Shown here one piece after another: positions 7,946 to 19,136 of a DNA stretch of 64,000 bases. Within the stretch, counting starts at the first letter, position 1, and each line of letters starts with the position of its first letter. Location of the stretch: NCBI RefSeq assembly GCF_017161405.1, contig NZ_CP071051.1, forward strand, positions 930,001-994,000. The letters run 5' to 3'. Source of the stretch: Leucobacter sp. CX169. Its GTDB lineage: Bacteria; Actinomycetota; Actinomycetes; Actinomycetales; Microbacteriaceae. The position numbers were made by a program, and so were the translations under genes. The notes under the pieces were generated by a model. That model was given only the letters and a program-made list of their open reading frames with translations, was not told the origin of the DNA and made no database searches.

Positions 7946-7949
<4 letters not shown>
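7023..7949 (-). CDS. potB: Polyamine ABC transporter permease, PotB-type
   Basis: The 308-residue membrane protein has about six helices and the family features FLSRPDTGGGVIYEFSTEGY in the first external loop and TNLLVRTYAWMLIL. The EAA motif is EAAYDLGARKLTVVRRILLPVAMPGI. PotB is the usual partner of PotC in polyamine importers. The start overlaps the potA stop (ATGA) and the end overlaps the potC start, so all four transporter genes are probably made from one mRNA. Confidence 0.92.
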
Positions 7950-9097
<1,148 letters not shown>

Positions 9098-9119
9098 CTG
9101 GGTGGCCGTCCTCTCGAAC

Positions 9120-9148
9120 TCACCCAGGCATCGTTGCAAACTGGGTGA
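9120..9148. promoter_or_regulatory. Inverted repeat in the potA / tetR divergent region
   Basis: Perfect 8-bp arms TCACCCAG (9120-9127) and CTGGGTGA (9141-9148) are separated by 13 bp. A second short palindrome, CTAATGGCATTAG, lies at 9161-9173. Both are between the divergent transporter operon and the TetR-family gene, so they are plausible operators. No experimental consensus is available to choose between them. Confidence 0.55.
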
Positions 9149-9262
9149 CAATGCCCCAAGCTAATGGCATTAGATTTCAATCGCAAGTGGTACTGGCCAT
9201 ATGTGCACAAACGTGATCTGGCGTTTACACGGCCGAAACTTTCAACGTCGAATGGTGGAACC

Positions 9263-9952
9263 ATGGTCGAACCCAGAACGTCCAGGCGCCCGCCGGGGCG
9301 CCCGAGAAGCCCTGCTCTGAGTGAGGAGTTGATTGGCGAGACCGCGTTGGCCCTCATCGACGCCCACGGCTGGGGCCGGCTGACGATGACGGCCCTCGCC
9401 GACGCCCTCGGCGTCCGGGCGCCCTCGCTCTACCACCACATCGCGGGGCAGAACGAGATCGTGCACCTCGTGCGTCGGCAGGTGGTGCGCAAGATCGCCG
9501 ACCCGTCCATCGCGGAGTTGCCGTGGGAGAGCGCGGCGATGTCGTTCGGCGCCGCGTACTACCGGGCCTTCGCTCAGCACCCGCAGACCATTCAGGTCCT
9601 CAGCATGACGCCCATCGAGGACGATGAGACGTTCGCGATGTACGAAACGTTCCTGCGGGTGCTCAAGCGCGCCGGGTTCCGGGCGACGCCGGCGATCGAC
9701 CTGCTCACGGGCATCGAGAACCTGGCCCTCGGCTTCGCATTCGAGCACAACGCCTCGGATCAGATGTTCGCAGCTGAGAAGGCCGACAGCTTCGGGGCAC
9801 CCACCTTCGCCGACTTCATTCGCGAGCAGACCGAGGGCGGCTACGTCGCTGCCGAGGCGTTTGAGACCGTGCTGCGCCGCTTCGTTCGGATGTTCCTCGA
9901 AGAGGGGGACCTGGCGATGGCGCAGGTGTCGAGTGGGCAGGATCCTGCCTGA
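9263..9952 (+). CDS. TetR/AcrR-family regulator
   Basis: The 229-residue protein starts at MVEPRTS. The N-terminal HTH reads ETALALIDAHGWGRLTMTALADALGVRAPSLYHHI, a typical TetR DNA-binding domain with the YxHI segment. The rest is a helical ligand-binding domain with a tetracycline-repressor-like C-terminal layout (AFEHNASDQMF). It is divergent from the potABCD operon with shared intergenic DNA, so it probably represses polyamine uptake and its own gene; this is an inference. The last five residues, GQDPA, are encoded by a copy of the 14-bp palindromic repeat. Confidence 0.87.
   Translation: MVEPRTSRRPPGRPRSPALSEELIGETALALIDAHGWGRLTMTALADALGVRAPSLYHHIAGQNEIVHLVRRQVVRKIADPSIAELPWESAAMSFGAAYYRAFAQHPQTIQVLSMTPIEDDETFAMYETFLRVLKRAGFRATPAIDLLTGIENLALGFAFEHNASDQMFAAEKADSFGAPTFADFIREQTEGGYVAAEAFETVLRRFVRMFLEEGDLAMAQVSSGQDPA
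9936..9949. repeat. 14-bp palindromic repeat, copy 2
   Basis: An exact copy of GGCAGGATCCTGCC sits at the very 3' end of the TetR gene. It is read in the frame giving G-Q-D-P-A just before the stop codon. Confidence 0.75.
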
Positions 9953-9991
9953 GCGCCTGCGCGAACACCCGGCTGTGGTGCGCGGCTCGCG

Positions 9992-10468
9992 CTAGCGACC
10001 GCCGTCGGTGAGGACGCCGTCCTCGTCGCTCCACACCGTGGCGCCCGGGTGGAAGGTGACGCCGCCGAACGTAACGGGAACGTCGGCTTCGCCCTCGCCC
10101 GTCTTGGTTGACTTCATGGGGTTCGACCCGAGCGCCTTCACGCCGATGGGCAGCGTGCTGATGGCGACGCGGTCGCGGATGACGCCGTGCACGATGAGGC
10201 CCGTCCAGCCGTTGTCGACCGCGAGGCCGGCGATGATGTCGCCGACGAGTGCCGACTCGAGCGCGCCGCCGCCGTCAATCACGAGCACAGCGCCCTCGCC
10301 GGGCGTTGACAGGATCGACTTAAGCAGGGCGTTGTCGCGGTAGCAGCGGACCGTGCGAATGGGGCCGGTGAACTGCGTGTATGCGCCGAAGTTCGCGAGC
10401 GGCAGTGACAGAGACTGCAGCTCGGTACCGTGTTCGTCGATGAGGTCGGCGGTGCTGACGTTGTGCAT
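9992..10468 (-). CDS. rraA: RraA family protein (RNase E inhibitor-like / HMG aldolase-like)
   Basis: The 158-residue protein is the normal RraA length. It contains the family core [38 protein letters not shown], with the conserved GDxxA and R-D residues used for divalent metal binding in aldolase members. In E. coli RraA binds and inhibits RNase E; in other bacteria the same fold works as 4-hydroxy-4-methyl-2-oxoglutarate aldolase. The sequence alone does not decide between them. It stands alone between a convergent TetR gene and the antiporter gene. Confidence 0.9.
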   Translation of the reverse strand: MHNVSTADLIDEHGTELQSLSLPLANFGAYTQFTGPIRTVRCYRDNALLKSILSTPGEGAVLVIDGGGALESALVGDIIAGLAVDNGWTGLIVHGVIRDRVAISTLPIGVKALGSNPMKSTKTGEGEADVPVTFGGVTFHPGATVWSDEDGVLTDGGR

Positions 10469-10573
10469 CGGAATCCTTTGCTTGGGGACACAGCGATCCT
10501 AACCACAGCCGCCGACAAGTGCCCGGGAGGGGCGGGATCCGCCGCAACTCGGCGCAACGTGGGGGCTGCGCGC

Positions 10574-12337
10574 TTAGTGCGCTGCCGGCGGAGCGAGCCG
10601 GGACTCTTGGGCGTCGAGGGCGAGTTCGGCGGCCCGCAGCGCGTCCGAGCTGTACTCGCCGATCGCCCGCTCCTCGTGCAGGGCCGCCCGCTGCGCGTCG
10701 AGCACCGCGCGCGAGAGTCGGAGGAACGCTTGCGTCTCGGACTCCGCTTCGTCCCGGTTCGCCTCCTCGCCGTCGGCGAGCGACGGGGTGAGCGCCGCGA
10801 TCGCGTTGTGCGTGCTGACGCGCACCCGCTCGACGACGTGCGGCGAGAGCGGCCGGTGCTGGGGGTTCTCCGCGACGAGCTCGGCATTGCGCTCGACGGC
10901 GTACTCGAGGGCGGCGACGCCCTCCGCGTACAGGTCGTCGGCGAGCGACGTCACCTCGGCCGCGCGCTCGTCGGCGGAGGGACCGCTGGGGCGCAGCACG
11001 CGGATGACCGCGGGCAGCGTGAGGCCGTGCAAGAGCAGGGTGATCACCGCGACGAAAAAGGCGATGAGCACTATCTGGGGGCGAAACGGCACCGAGACGG
11101 GAATCGACTGCGCCGCGGCGAGGGTGACCACGCCGCGCATGCCGCTCCAGCCGAGGGTGAGCGCCCCGCGCCAGTCGAGCCCCTGGCTCTTCGCGTGAGT
11201 GAGGTCGGCCTCGGTGCGCCGGGCCATCCGCTCGGCGCGGCGCACGCGCTCGGCGTGGCGCTCGGCCTTCGGCTCGGGCACCCGGGCGTCGCGCGCCCGG
11301 GCCACGAAGTGGCGCAGGCCGGACGCGCGCGCCTCGTACTTCGCGAGCGTGCGGCGCAGCGACCACAGCATCGGGACGAGAAAGCCCATGCGGCACAGGA
11401 TCAGCACGGCGACGACGCCGACAGCGATGAGGGCGGAATGCGCGAGCGTCACCTCGCTCGCGCCGATCTGGTCGACGATCGAGTGCAGCTGCAGCCCCAT
11501 CACGAGGAACACGCCGTTCTCGATCACGAACTGCACGGTGCGCCAGTTCAGGCGCTCGTTGATGCGGGCGGTGGCGGTGAACTTCCGCGTCGCGAAGTGG
11601 CCGGAGAGGAGGCCGGCGACGACGACCGCGAGCACGCCCGAGGCGCCCAACGCCTCGGTCGGCACGAACGCGATGAAGGGGACCGTGAACGAGATCGCGG
11701 TGTCGTGGATCGGGTTCGTGAGCTTCGAACGCAGCCAGACGGTCACCATGCCGATGACGGCGCCGATCAGGATCGCGACGACGACCGCGTAGACGAACTC
11801 GTTCGCGGCGTCCCAGAACACGAAGGTGCCGGCCGTCGCGGCGATCGCGGTGCGCAGCAGTACGAGGGAGGTGGCGTCGTTGACGAGGCTCTCGCCCTCC
11901 AAAATGGTCACGAGCCGAGGGGGCATGCCGAGGCGCTTGCCGATCGCGGTGGCGGCAACGGCGTCGGTCGGCGCGACCACGGCGCCGAGAGCGATCGCGG
12001 CGGGCAGCGGAATCGACGGCACGACGAGGTGCAGCAGCCCGCCGACGGCGAGGGCCGACAGCAGCACGAGGACCACCGAGAGGCCCATGATGGGGCCGGC
12101 GTTTCGCCGGAAGTCCATGATCGGCACGTTGACGGCCGCCGAATAGAGCAGCGGTGGCAGCACCCCGAGCAGGATGATCTCGGGGTCAAGCTCGACCGCG
12201 GGCACCCCCGGGATATAGCTGATGAGCGTACCGACCACGACGAGGATCAGCGGGGCCGCGACCCCGATGCGGCGGGCCAGCATGGACACGCCGACGATCA
12301 GGATGAGGCCGACGACCGCGAGCAGGGCGAATTCCAT
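10574..12337 (-). CDS. Na+/H+ antiporter, CPA1 (NhaP-like) family
   Basis: The 587-residue protein has about twelve membrane helices in its first 420 residues and a hydrophilic C-terminal region rich in Arg and Glu. CPA1 signatures are present: ILLGVLPPLLYSAA, GAVVAPTDAVAATAIGKRLG (the ion-binding Asp) and EGESLVNDATSLVL (the Asn-Asp pair). An Arg-rich cytoplasmic loop (about residues 330-385) interrupts the membrane domain. It would exchange cytoplasmic Na+ for external H+ to control pH and salt. It lies 105 bp upstream of rraA and 30 bp downstream of the AlkZ-like gene. Confidence 0.92.
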   Translation of the reverse strand: MEFALLAVVGLILIVGVSMLARRIGVAAPLILVVVGTLISYIPGVPAVELDPEIILLGVLPPLLYSAAVNVPIMDFRRNAGPIMGLSVVLVLLSALAVGGLLHLVVPSIPLPAAIALGAVVAPTDAVAATAIGKRLGMPPRLVTILEGESLVNDATSLVLLRTAIAATAGTFVFWDAANEFVYAVVVAILIGAVIGMVTVWLRSKLTNPIHDTAISFTVPFIAFVPTEALGASGVLAVVVAGLLSGHFATRKFTATARINERLNWRTVQFVIENGVFLVMGLQLHSIVDQIGASEVTLAHSALIAVGVVAVLILCRMGFLVPMLWSLRRTLAKYEARASGLRHFVARARDARVPEPKAERHAERVRRAERMARRTEADLTHAKSQGLDWRGALTLGWSGMRGVVTLAAAQSIPVSVPFRPQIVLIAFFVAVITLLLHGLTLPAVIRVLRPSGPSADERAAEVTSLADDLYAEGVAALEYAVERNAELVAENPQHRPLSPHVVERVRVSTHNAIAALTPSLADGEEANRDEAESETQAFLRLSRAVLDAQRAALHEERAIGEYSSDALRAAELALDAQESRLAPPAAH

Positions 12338-12367
12338 GGCCCCAGGGTATCGGGGCCCGCGCCGGTC

Positions 12368-13570
12368 CTAGCTGTCGGGGTCTTCGCGGTCGGCGTCGCC
12401 GAGGGTCAGCTCGGCCGGCGTCTCGTGGAACGCGCCCCACGCGGCGGCGGACGGCGCAAGCGACGCCGCGTCGAACGCGCGCCCCGGGAAGGGCGTCGCC
12501 TCGATCCTGGCGGATTTCTTCAGGAGCCTGCGCTGCCAGGTGCCCGTGACGCGGCCCGCCTCGACGACGGTGCCGCGGAAGACGCCGTTGCGACCGGGCA
12601 CGATGCGCTCGAAATGTTCGGGGTCGAGCATCGCGGCCCGCTCCGTGTACCCGAGCAGGTACTCGTCGAACCCGGGCAGCAACAGCGCACGCGCATCGGC
12701 GGCCGGGTCGGCGGCGGGGGTATCGAGCAGCGCAGGATCCGCCCAGTGCCGGGTCGGGCCTGGGGACGTGCCCGTTCCCGCAGACACCTCGATGTCGACG
12801 GGCGCCAGGCGGCCGGCGTCGTGCGCGGCGGCGATGGCCCGGCGGCTCTCGCGGATGGTGAGGCCAGTCCACCAGGCGAGGTCCTTTTCGAGCACGGGGC
12901 CGCGGCCCAGTGCGAAGCGCGCGGCGAGCTCGGCGAGTGCCTCGTCGCCCTCGAGCGGGCGGGGGGAAGTGATCCACTCCTCGGCGAGGACGAGCAGCGG
13001 CTCGTCGTCGTCGACGGGGCCCTGCACCAGGATCTGGTTCTGGCAGAGCCACCAGATCACGTGGTAGCGCCAGGGGCCGGGCACGTCGATGCCCGCGTGC
13101 TGCCAGGCATCGACGAGGCCGGAGCGGCTGAGCCGCATTCCGCCCGTGAGCTCGGCGATCGCAACGTCCGTCATGCGGGCGAGCGAGTCGTCGTCGAGCC
13201 CGATCGTGTCGCGGCGCTTCGGGGCGCCGGGGAGGATGCGGTGGTTGGTGGCCGCCTGCATCCACCCGATGTCCTCGGCCGCCACCACGTGGATGGTGCC
13301 GCGCATCGGCCACGACCGGACGAGACGGCCGTCGGCGAAGGCGCCGTGCAGGTCTGCGAGGGTGGTGCCGGGCGCGCGGACGCCGAGGGCCCAGCGCGCG
13401 GCGTTCCAGTCCTGCCCCTGCATGGCGAGCAGGGTGCTCGCGACGGCGGCGATGCGATCGGGTCCGGATTCTGTGCCAGCCGCGCCCTGCCCCTGCCCCA
13501 GCCCGAGCGCGCGCAGGCGCCAGCCGAGCAGGTCGCTCGCGCTCGCCCGCGGCGCGGCTGGCGCGGTCAT
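12368..13570 (-). CDS. Winged-helix DNA-binding (AlkZ-like, HTH_42) protein
   Basis: The 400-residue protein begins MTAPAAPRAS and overlaps the preceding oxidoreductase by the A of its ATG (TGATG-type coupling). It has the HTH_42/AlkZ signature: LLGWRLRALGL near the start, MQGQDWNAARWALGVR, SWPMRGTIHVV, then LLLPGFDEYLLGY and a C-terminal GTWQRR strand. Relatives include bacterial glycosylases that unhook interstrand DNA crosslinks, recognised by the Q-x-Q/D motif region near residue 50; here MQGQDW is the corresponding segment. Crosslink-repair or alkylation-repair glycosylase activity is probable but not shown. Confidence 0.8.
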   Translation of the reverse strand: MTAPAAPRASASDLLGWRLRALGLGQGQGAAGTESGPDRIAAVASTLLAMQGQDWNAARWALGVRAPGTTLADLHGAFADGRLVRSWPMRGTIHVVAAEDIGWMQAATNHRILPGAPKRRDTIGLDDDSLARMTDVAIAELTGGMRLSRSGLVDAWQHAGIDVPGPWRYHVIWWLCQNQILVQGPVDDDEPLLVLAEEWITSPRPLEGDEALAELAARFALGRGPVLEKDLAWWTGLTIRESRRAIAAAHDAGRLAPVDIEVSAGTGTSPGPTRHWADPALLDTPAADPAADARALLLPGFDEYLLGYTERAAMLDPEHFERIVPGRNGVFRGTVVEAGRVTGTWQRRLLKKSARIEATPFPGRAFDAASLAPSAAAWGAFHETPAELTLGDADREDPDS

Positions 13571-14658
13571 CAGAAGCGGGCCCGCATGTAGGGGCCGGGC
13601 CGGAAGTCGTCGGCATTGTCGGCGCGCAGCTCGTACGCCCAGGCGAGGGCCAGGTGCGGGTTCGCGAGCATCGCGCGGCCCACGAACACGACGTCGGCCT
13701 GGCCCGTGACGAGAATGGTCTCGGCCTGCGCGGCGGAGGTGATCATGCCGACGGCGCCGACGGGGAGGCCGGCCTCGCGCACCTTCGCCGCGAGCATGGT
13801 CTGGTACGACGGCCCGACCGGGATCTTGGCGGGGATGTTCGCGCCCGAGGACACGTCGATAAAGTCGGCGCCGTCCTCGATGAGCCAGCCCACGAGCTGC
13901 TTCGAGTCCTCGATGCCGAAGCCGCCGTCGGTCCACTCGGTCGCCGAGATGCGCACGAGGATCGGCAGCTCGGGCTGCTCGGCGCGGATGCCGCGGACGA
14001 CCTCGCGCAAGAGGCGGGCCCGGTTCTCGGGGGAGCCGCCGTACTCGTCGGTGCGCTCGTTGCTCAGCGGGGAGAGGAAGGAGTGGAGGATGTAGCCGTG
14101 CGCGCCGTGCAGCTCGACGACGTCGCAGCCCGCGCGGGCTGCTCGTGCGGCGGCGGCGATGAAGGCCTGCACGATGTCCTTGACCTCGGCGGTCTCGAGG
14201 GCGCGCGGCTCGCGTAGCCCGGGGAAGGCGATGGCCGACGGGCCCACGGTCTCCCAACCCTCGGTCGGCGCTTCGGGCGTGCTCAGCGGGATCGACCCGT
14301 CGGGCTGGCCGGGCAGCATACGGTACAGCGAGGCCTTCCGGCCCGCGTGGGCGAGCTGGATGCCGAACTTCGCGCCGTGCGAGTGCACGACCTTGGCGAC
14401 GTGGGCGAACGCCGCCTCCTGCTCGTCGTTCCAGAGGCCGAGGCAGCCGGGGCTGATGCGGCCCTCGGGCACGACTCCCGTCGCCTCGGCGAGCACGAGG
14501 CCCGCGCCGCCGCGGCCGAAGGCGCCGAGGTGGACGACATGCCAATCGTTCGGCACGCCCTCGGTGGCGGAGTACTGACACATGGGCGAGACCCAGACGC
14601 GGTTACGGACTTCGACGTCACGCAGGCGGATCGGGCTGAAGAGATTCGGTTTGCTCAC
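13570..14658 (-). CDS. NADH:flavin oxidoreductase, old-yellow-enzyme family (YqjM/NamA-like)
   Basis: The 362-residue TIM-barrel flavoprotein begins with the class III OYE layout: LFSPIRLRDVEVRNRVWVSPMCQYSA, with the FMN-modulating Cys in PMCQYSA. GIQLAHAGRKAS carries the substrate-binding His pair region, and VELHGAHGYILHSFLSPLSNERTDEYGG is the family signature. It would reduce activated alkenes, quinones or nitro compounds with NADPH. It is translationally coupled to the AlkZ-like gene downstream, which may point to detoxification of electrophiles together with DNA repair; this link is an inference. Confidence 0.92.
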   Translation of the reverse strand: MSKPNLFSPIRLRDVEVRNRVWVSPMCQYSATEGVPNDWHVVHLGAFGRGGAGLVLAEATGVVPEGRISPGCLGLWNDEQEAAFAHVAKVVHSHGAKFGIQLAHAGRKASLYRMLPGQPDGSIPLSTPEAPTEGWETVGPSAIAFPGLREPRALETAEVKDIVQAFIAAAARAARAGCDVVELHGAHGYILHSFLSPLSNERTDEYGGSPENRARLLREVVRGIRAEQPELPILVRISATEWTDGGFGIEDSKQLVGWLIEDGADFIDVSSGANIPAKIPVGPSYQTMLAAKVREAGLPVGAVGMITSAAQAETILVTGQADVVFVGRAMLANPHLALAWAYELRADNADDFRPGPYMRARF

Positions 14659-14791
14659 AGCGCGAGTCTAGGGAACACCACCGACGCGACGAAGCATGTC
14701 GGTGGCGTGTGACACGCTTATTACGTCCAGATCGCTTCGGGGGCACCCAGAACCAAGTGGATCCGCGAAATCATTAGGGAAACGAGCCGAT

Positions 14792-16000
14792 ATGCGCCTG
14801 CTGCACACCTCGGACTGGCACCTCGGCAGAAGCTTCCACGGCCACCCGACGGTGCCGCAGCTGCGCGAGGTGCTCGCGGAGCTACCGAAGCTGGTGCGCG
14901 AGCATGAGGTCGACGCGGTGCTCGTCGCGGGCGACGTGTTTGACCACGCGGCGCCGGCGGCCGATCTCTACGCGGTGCTCGCCGAGGTGATCCGCGGCAT
15001 CCGCGAGGCCGGCGCCGTCGTCGTGCTCTCGAGCGGCAACCATGACAACGCGAGCCGGCTCGGGTTCCAGGCCGAGTGGGCGGCGCTGGGCGGTGTGCAC
15101 GTGCTCGCGGCGCCCGACGCGTTCCGGCGGCCCGTGCGGCTCACCGACGAGCACGGCACGGTCGACATCTATGGCATCCCGTACCTCGAACCGATGCTGC
15201 AGCGCGGCCTCTACCCGGGCGAGGCGCTGCGCGAGCACCACACGCTGCTCGCTCGTGTGACGGGCGAGATCGCCGAGCTGCGTGCGGCTCGAGGGGGTCG
15301 TGCGGTCGCGATGGCGCACTGCTTTGCGGTGGCGACGGCAGTGGACGACAACGGGCAGGATCCTGCCGTCGCCGAGGCGGCCGCGGGGCTGCAGCGCGAC
15401 GTCACCTCGGGCGGGCTCGACCTCGTGCCCGCGTCGGTGTTCGCAGGGTTCGACTACGCCGCGCTCGGCCACATCCACGGCAGGCAGCGCCTCGCCGAGG
15501 GCATTCGCTACAGCGGCGCCCCGCTGCACCTCTCCTTCGCTGAGGCGGGCAAGCCGCGCGGGGTGTGGCTCGTCGAGCTCGGGGCGGCGGGCCTCGACGC
15601 GGTGACCTGGCTCGATCTGCCGGTGCCCCGGCCGCTCGCTCGGCTGCGCGGCACGCTCGAGGGCGTGCTCGCCGACCCGGCCCACGCGCCACACGAGCAG
15701 GATTGGGTGCAGGTGACGCTCACCGACCCCGTTCGCCCGATCGACGCGATGCGCCGCCTGCGCGAGCGCTTCCCGTTCTGCGCCCAGCTGGAGTTCGCGC
15801 CCGAGGGGGCGCCGGCGAAGTCGACGCGCAGCTACGCGGCCCGGGTGGAGCGCCGCCCAGATATCGAAGTCGTCGACGAGTTCCTGCAGCACGTGCGCGC
15901 GGGCGAGGGCGCGAGCGCCGAGGAGCGCGCCTTGTTGGCCGAGGTGCTCGCTGCCGCCGGGGCGGCCGGAAGTGCCGGCACCGAAGTGAAGGGCAACTGA
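14792..16000 (+). CDS. sbcD: Exonuclease SbcCD subunit D
   Basis: The 402-residue Mre11-type nuclease starts MRLLHTSDWHLGRSFHGH, whose D-x-H binds the metals. It continues with VLVAGDVFDHAAP, SSGNHDNASR, AHCFAV and YAALGHIHGRQ, completing the set of calcineurin-like phosphoesterase motifs. With SbcC it cleaves DNA hairpins and processes double-strand breaks. The start at 14792 fits the family; an upstream ATG adds 32 unrelated residues. Two bases separate it from sbcC. A copy of the palindromic repeat lies mid-gene and encodes NGQDPA in a variable loop. Confidence 0.95.
   Translation: MRLLHTSDWHLGRSFHGHPTVPQLREVLAELPKLVREHEVDAVLVAGDVFDHAAPAADLYAVLAEVIRGIREAGAVVVLSSGNHDNASRLGFQAEWAALGGVHVLAAPDAFRRPVRLTDEHGTVDIYGIPYLEPMLQRGLYPGEALREHHTLLARVTGEIAELRAARGGRAVAMAHCFAVATAVDDNGQDPAVAEAAAGLQRDVTSGGLDLVPASVFAGFDYAALGHIHGRQRLAEGIRYSGAPLHLSFAEAGKPRGVWLVELGAAGLDAVTWLDLPVPRPLARLRGTLEGVLADPAHAPHEQDWVQVTLTDPVRPIDAMRRLRERFPFCAQLEFAPEGAPAKSTRSYAARVERRPDIEVVDEFLQHVRAGEGASAEERALLAEVLAAAGAAGSAGTEVKGN
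15354..15367. repeat. 14-bp palindromic repeat, copy 3
   Basis: An exact copy of GGCAGGATCCTGCC lies inside sbcD. It is read as G-Q-D-P-A in the same phase as the copies in the TetR gene and deoC. Confidence 0.75.
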
Positions 16001-16001
16001 C

Positions 16002-19000
16002 ATGCGGGTACTCCGCCTCGAGATCACCGGCTTCGGGCCGTTCCACCGCACGCAGACACTCGACTTCGAGCGGGCGGCGAGCGACGGGATCCTGCTGATC
16101 GGCGGGCGTACCGGGGCGGGCAAGTCGAGCGTGCTCGACGCGATCAGCTTCGCGCTGTACGGCGCCGTGCCGCGATACGACGGCGACGCGAAGCGGGTGC
16201 GCAGCGACCACTGCGGTCCCGACGACGAGACCTCGGTCGTGCTCGAGTTCGAGATGTCGGGGGAGCGGTACCGCGTGCGGCGCACGCCCGACTGGGAGCG
16301 GCCGAAGCGCCGCGGGGCCGGCACCACGACGCAGAAGGGCGAGGCCGAGCTCTGGCGCTTCGACGAGGCGGCCGGCGAGTGGGACGGGGTCGCCGCGCGG
16401 CCCACCGACGTGGCGGCCGAGCTGGCGCCCGTGCTCGCGCTCAACCACGACCAGTTCCTACAGGTCATCCTGCTCGCGCAGAACCGCTTCCAGCGCTTCC
16501 TGCACGCGAAGGACTCCGAGCGCCAGGCGCTGCTGCGCACCCTGTTCGCGAGCCAGCGCTTCGACAGGATCGAACAGGATCTCGCCGCCCGCCGCAAGAC
16601 CGCAGAGCAAGCGCACGGCACGGCCGAGAGCCTCGTCGCGGGGCTGCTCGAGCAGGCCGAGGCGCGGGTGGCGGGGGTCTGGGGCGATAGTGACGGCGTT
16701 CTCGATCCCGGCGCAGATGTGGCTGAGGCCACCGAGCCCGCCGCCGTATTGCCGCTTCCGACCGGCCCAGCTGCCCGCCGCGAGGCGTTGGGTGTCGCGG
16801 CCGAGCGTCTGCGCGCCGTGGCGACGAACCGCCAGGCAGAGGCGGACGCCGCGCTCGCCGCAGACGAGGCCGCCGAGTCCGAGCTGCAGTCCGCCCGCCA
16901 CCTGCTGCACCGCCAGCTGCGCCTCCGCGCGGCCCGGCGCGACGAACTCACGCTCGACGAGACCGCCGAGGCCATCGCCCAAGATCGCGCCCGCCGCGAC
17001 GCCGCCGAGCGCGCCGCGCGCGTGGCCGATACCGTCCGCCGTGAGGCCGCCGCGATGGCTGCCCGATCGACCGCGGACGACGAGCTGACCGTCCAGGCGA
17101 CCGCGCTCGACGCCGCCCGCGAGGCGGCGGGGGAGCACGCGCTCGACGGGCTCGTCGAGGGGGAGACACAGCCTGCTACCGTCACCGCCGAGCAGGCCCA
17201 CGCCGCCACCGGGGCGCTCTCGGCGCTCGTCACCCGTGAGGGCGCGCTCGCGCTGCGCGACGCCCAGATCGAGGCGCTTGAGGCCGCCCACACCGCGGCG
17301 GAGGCTTTGCTCGCCGAGACCCGCGAGCGGGCGGCCCAGCTGCCGACCCAGCTCGCCGAAGCAGAACAGGCCGAGCAGGCGGCACTGACCGCGAGCGCGC
17401 CCCGCGCCGAACTGGCCGCGGCGCTCGAACGCGCAGAGTCTGCCCGCGCCGCTGCCACCCGAGTGGTCGCGATTGAGGCGAAGCTCGAAGCTCTCCGCGG
17501 CGAGACGAGCGCCGCCGCCGACCGTGCGGCCCTCGCGCTCGACGCGTACCGCGACCTCCTCGCGCGGCGCCGGGCGGGCGCCGCGGGCATCCTCGCGGAC
17601 GAGCTGAAGCCCGGCGAGCCGTGCGCGGTGTGCGGCTCGACGGAGCACCCGGACCCCGCGAGCCCCGACGCGGCCGACCCGGCGACAACCGACGCCGACG
17701 CCCCCGACCTCTCGGAGGCCGCGCTGGCAGTCGCCGAGGCCGCCACTGACGCCACCCGCGACGCCCTCGATCGGGCCCGCGCGGCCGAGGCGCTCGCTGC
17801 CACCGAGCTCGCCACTGCCCGCACCGAAGGCGGGGGCCGCGACGCCGAGGCCGCCGAGCAACTCGTCAGAGAAGCGCACGCCGCGCACGCCGCCGCCCAG
17901 GCCGCGGCCGACGAACTTCCCGCCCGCCAGGCCGAGACCGCGCGGCTGCGCGCCGAGCGCGAGTCGGCCGACGAGTCCATCCGGCTCGCGGCCGAGGCCC
18001 TCGCGGCGGCAGCCGCCAGCGCGCAGGCCGCCCGCGCCGAGCGAGACGCCGAGGCGACGACTCTCGAAAAAGCGCGCGGCACCTTCGGCAGCCTCACCGC
18101 CCGCCGCGACGCGGTCGCCGCGCTCGCCCAGGCCCTCGACCGGCACGCCGCCGCCACGAGTGCCGCGACCCGCTCGGCCGAAGCCGAGGCCACGGCCAGA
18201 CAAGAGGCCACTGCGGCCCTGGCTACCCACGGCTTCGCCACCCCGGCCGAAGCGCGGGACGCGGAGCTGCACGAGCCCGAGCTTGCCGAGCTCACCGACA
18301 CCATCAAGAAATACGACGCCGAGCGGCAGCGCATCGACGGCGTGCTCGCCGAGCCCGAGTTGCAAGATGTCCCGGCCGACCGTGCGCCGATCGTCGCAGC
18401 CGAAGCCCGACAGCAGCTCGCCCGGGAGCACTCCCGCGCGGCCGCGAAGGCCGACGCCGATGCCACGCACGAGGCCGACGAGCTCGACGAGTTGCTGGCC
18501 CGGGTCGACGCCCAGCTCGCAGAGAGCGCGGCGGGAGCCGAGGCGCTCGCGCTGATCCGGAACCTCGCGGGCAGCGTTGAAGGGAAAGACCCGAACACGC
18601 GGCGCATGCGGCTTGAGGTGTTCGTGCTCGCGGCGAGGCTCGAGGCGATCATCGAGGCCGCGAACCGGCGCCTGAGCGCCATGGTCGGCGGCCGTTACAC
18701 GCTCGAACACGACGACAGTCTGCAGGCGCGCGGGCGCCAGTCCGGGCTCGGGCTGCGCGTGCTCGACGAGTACACTGGGCGCCCGCGCAGCACCGAGTCG
18801 CTCTCGGGCGGCGAGACCTTCCTCGCCTCGCTCGCCCTCGCGCTCGGCCTCGCCGACGTCGTGACGGCAGAGGCAGGCGGCATCACGCTCGACACGATCT
18901 TCATCGACGAGGGCTTCGGCTCGCTCGACCCCGACGCGCTCGGTCAGGCGATGGCGATCCTGGACAGTTTGCGCGAGGGCGGGCGCACCGTCGCCCTCAT

Positions 19001-19136
19001 TAGTCACGTCGCGGAAATGAAAGAGCAAATCCCGGCCAGAATAGAGGTGGTCGTAGACAGTTCTGGTGCGAGTCGCATCGAGTACGACGACACGGGTGGC
19101 ACAGATCGGGCCCCCGGGAAGGACACCCCCTCATGA
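16002..19136 (+). CDS. sbcC: Exonuclease SbcCD subunit C (SMC-like ATPase)
   Basis: The 1044-residue Rad50-type ATPase has Walker [16 protein letters not shown] near residue 30. Very long Ala/Glu/Arg-rich coiled-coil arms are joined by a zinc-hook CAVC motif near residue 540. The ABC signature [19 protein letters not shown] and Walker [12 protein letters not shown] are near the C-terminus. It partners SbcD, whose gene ends one base upstream. The helicase gene downstream overlaps the 3' end by four bases. The alanine-rich, high-GC coiled coil makes long spurious frames on the other strand. Confidence 0.95.
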   Translation: MRVLRLEITGFGPFHRTQTLDFERAASDGILLIGGRTGAGKSSVLDAISFALYGAVPRYDGDAKRVRSDHCGPDDETSVVLEFEMSGERYRVRRTPDWERPKRRGAGTTTQKGEAELWRFDEAAGEWDGVAARPTDVAAELAPVLALNHDQFLQVILLAQNRFQRFLHAKDSERQALLRTLFASQRFDRIEQDLAARRKTAEQAHGTAESLVAGLLEQAEARVAGVWGDSDGVLDPGADVAEATEPAAVLPLPTGPAARREALGVAAERLRAVATNRQAEADAALAADEAAESELQSARHLLHRQLRLRAARRDELTLDETAEAIAQDRARRDAAERAARVADTVRREAAAMAARSTADDELTVQATALDAAREAAGEHALDGLVEGETQPATVTAEQAHAATGALSALVTREGALALRDAQIEALEAAHTAAEALLAETRERAAQLPTQLAEAEQAEQAALTASAPRAELAAALERAESARAAATRVVAIEAKLEALRGETSAAADRAALALDAYRDLLARRRAGAAGILADELKPGEPCAVCGSTEHPDPASPDAADPATTDADAPDLSEAALAVAEAATDATRDALDRARAAEALAATELATARTEGGGRDAEAAEQLVREAHAAHAAAQAAADELPARQAETARLRAERESADESIRLAAEALAAAAASAQAARAERDAEATTLEKARGTFGSLTARRDAVAALAQALDRHAAATSAATRSAEAEATARQEATAALATHGFATPAEARDAELHEPELAELTDTIKKYDAERQRIDGVLAEPELQDVPADRAPIVAAEARQQLAREHSRAAAKADADATHEADELDELLARVDAQLAESAAGAEALALIRNLAGSVEGKDPNTRRMRLEVFVLAARLEAIIEAANRRLSAMVGGRYTLEHDDSLQARGRQSGLGLRVLDEYTGRPRSTESLSGGETFLASLALALGLADVVTAEAGGITLDTIFIDEGFGSLDPDALGQAMAILDSLREGGRTVALISHVAEMKEQIPARIEVVVDSSGASRIEYDDTGGTDRAPGKDTPS

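Noticed and set aside
10430-13591. 1053-codon plus-strand open frame
   Set aside because: It is antisense to the antiporter and AlkZ-like genes, rich in Arg/Gly/Asp/His and without any domain; it is a high-GC shadow.
14882-18682. 1266-codon minus-strand open frame
   Set aside because: It is antisense to sbcD and sbcC; the Ser/Ala/Arg-only composition mirrors the Ala-rich coiled coil.
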